This document shows, one piece after another, positions 6,702 to 7,632 of a DNA stretch of 7,632 nucleotides (within the stretch, counting starts at the first letter, position 1; each line of letters begins with the position of its first letter). Both the position numbers and the translations under genes were made by a program. This stretch comes from Opitutaceae bacterium (GTDB lineage Bacteria > Verrucomicrobiota > Verrucomicrobiia > Opitutales > Opitutaceae). The DNA is taken from contig JADLBI010000102.1 of assembly GCA_020847775.1 (NCBI GenBank), forward strand, positions 1 to 7,632, given 5' to 3'. The notes beneath the pieces are model-generated. The model was not told where the DNA came from, searched no databases, and saw only the letters and a list, made by a program, of their open reading frames with translations.

Positions 6702-7474
6702 CCTCATTATTGCGCAGGTTCCTGCTGGTTACTTGGGTCGCTGACCTGCCCATTGTGATCCCCCGCAAACCACTGCGCGGTCTGCGTTGGTCGCTTTTCC
6801 CATTCACCGCCTATTGGCGGGGCCGTCACGAAAGCCACTGGCTGGAATTCCTGGATTCCAAACTTCCGTCACTCGAAGGCTGCCAGGTTTGGGACATAGG
6901 CGCGCACTTCGGCTACTATTCCCACTGGTTTGCGCGCGCCGTTGGCCCGGCAGGCCACGTGCACGCCTTTGAGCCGAATCCGCATAATTTCCATAAACTG
7001 GCATTGCATGCGCGCCGCAATGCCCAATTGCCCATCACCCCGCATCCGGTGGCAGTAGGTGAGAAAAACGGGACCATGACCATGTATGCCTACGGCGACG
7101 CTTTTGACACCGCCAGCCACATGCCTTTCGCGGGCGAGACTGTCCACGCGGCGCCCCGAAGTTGGGAGGTCAACGTCATTGCGCTCGACGACGCTGTGCG
7201 ACGTGGCGAGCTAGCCCCACCCACCCTGATCAAACTCGATGTGGAAGGATACGGTGGGCACGCCGTGGCCGGCGCGATCAACACCATTCGAACTGCGCTC
7301 CCGGATATCATCGCCGGCCTGCACTCCCATGAGGAAAACAGCTCGCTCGACCAGCAATTGCTGCCCATCGGATATCGAAAACTGACCATCGAAGGGCAAC
7401 AGGCCGAATATGCCGGCGGTCTGCTCGACGTCTGCTATTGGTCACCCAGACATGCCCCATCACTTTCCAACTAA
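6698..7474 (+). CDS. FkbM-family SAM-dependent methyltransferase
   Basis: A 258-residue class I methyltransferase of the FkbM family, which O-methylates diverse acceptors and is frequent in polysaccharide loci, where sugar methylation is a common proposal. Motif I is VWDIGAHFGYYS (64-75). The acidic end of the second strand, contacting the SAM ribose, is HAFEPNPHNF (89-98). LIKLDVEGYGGHAVAGA (177-193) is the characteristic FkbM segment, with YGG where many members have an AE pair after DVEG. An N-terminal stretch of about 40 residues (RRFLLVTWVADLPIVIP) is hydrophobic and basic and may touch the membrane. The ATG at 6698 overlaps the stop of the preceding oxidoreductase as ATGA, a layout typical of translational coupling. 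The probable peptidase gene starts 3 bases after its stop. The acceptor is unknown; a glycan hydroxyl is inferred only from the neighbourhood. Confidence 0.88.
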   Translation: MTSLLRRFLLVTWVADLPIVIPRKPLRGLRWSLFPFTAYWRGRHESHWLEFLDSKLPSLEGCQVWDIGAHFGYYSHWFARAVGPAGHVHAFEPNPHNFHKLALHARRNAQLPITPHPVAVGEKNGTMTMYAYGDAFDTASHMPFAGETVHAAPRSWEVNVIALDDAVRRGELAPPTLIKLDVEGYGGHAVAGAINTIRTALPDIIAGLHSHEENSSLDQQLLPIGYRKLTIEGQQAEYAGGLLDVCYWSPRHAPSLSN

Positions 7475-7477
7475 CCA

Positions 7478-7632
7478 ATGAGCTCCTATCACGTTCCCAC
7501 CTTCCTCGCCGAACTACTCGAGGCCCGCTCGCCTTCCGGCTATGAAACCGAGGCGCAGGCGGTGTTTGATCGTCACGTTAAGCCCGCCGCCGATCGCTAC
7601 GAGCATGACGCACTCGGCAATCGCATCGCCAC
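7478..7632 (+). CDS. Probable M42-family metallo-aminopeptidase (N-terminus only; runs off the window)
   Basis: An ATG at 7478 opens a frame that stays open to the window end, giving 51 complete codons. The visible protein reads MSSYHVPTFLAELLEARSPS and continues with GYETEAQAVFDRHVKPAADR and then HDALGNRIA. The pattern LL-E-SPSGYE, then VKP-AD, then D-LGN-IA matches the N-terminal region of M42 peptidases (glutamyl aminopeptidase/FrvX group), which are cytosolic tetrahedral zinc or cobalt enzymes that trim peptides. M20 peptidases share parts of this pattern, so that is the main alternative. The metal-binding residues lie beyond the window and cannot be checked. The gene begins 3 bases after the methyltransferase stop, so it may share its transcript, although a peptidase has no obvious role in glycan synthesis. 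No Shine-Dalgarno is visible upstream. Confidence 0.7.
   Translation, partial: MSSYHVPTFLAELLEARSPSGYETEAQAVFDRHVKPAADRYEHDALGNRIA

Overview
This window is a compact, single-direction run of eight genes, all on the + strand, and most of it is a surface or extracellular polysaccharide biosynthesis locus. The base composition is clearly GC-rich. The genes are nearly contiguous, and none of the internal starts that can be placed has an obvious Shine-Dalgarno sequence. The protein styles (a WaaE/KdtX-like GT2, a WbuB-like GT4, an EPS-type polyprenyl glycosylphosphotransferase, an M42-like peptidase next door) and the weak ribosome binding sites suggest a Gram-negative bacterium. My best guess is Verrucomicrobiota, possibly Opitutales, but this rests on general impression and not on a marker gene.

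Layout: (1) the 3' end of a WcaF-like O-acetyltransferase, up to 394; (2) an O-antigen ligase/polymerase-type membrane protein, about 478-1869; (3) a GT2 glycosyltransferase, 1874-2689; (4) a GT4 glycosyltransferase, 2692-3888; (5) the membrane sugar transferase that would start the repeat unit, 3900-5276; (6) a flavoprotein disulfide oxidoreductase, 5307-6701; (7) an FkbM-family methyltransferase, 6698-7474, joined to gene 6 by an ATGA overlap; (8) the first 51 codons of a probable M42-family aminopeptidase, from 7478 to the window end.

In the inferred pathway, gene 5 loads the first sugar phosphate onto undecaprenyl phosphate. Genes 3 and 4 add sugars on the cytoplasmic face. Genes 1 and 7 could acetylate and methylate the glycan. 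Gene 2 polymerises the unit or transfers it to an acceptor on the periplasmic side. No flippase, chain-length regulator or outer-membrane exporter is visible, so the locus probably continues upstream of the window.

Most of this is ordinary for an accessory glycan locus. The point most worth a second look is gene 6, a complete redox enzyme packed inside the glycan genes. It keeps the redox-active Cys pair and the His-Glu dyad, and its dinucleotide-binding fingerprint resembles that of NADPH-dependent glutathione reductase more than that of NADH-linked lipoamide dehydrogenase. I found no RNA genes, mobile elements, CRISPR arrays or convincing promoters or terminators. No stretch longer than 300 bases lacks a gene; the longest gap is about 83 bases (395-477).
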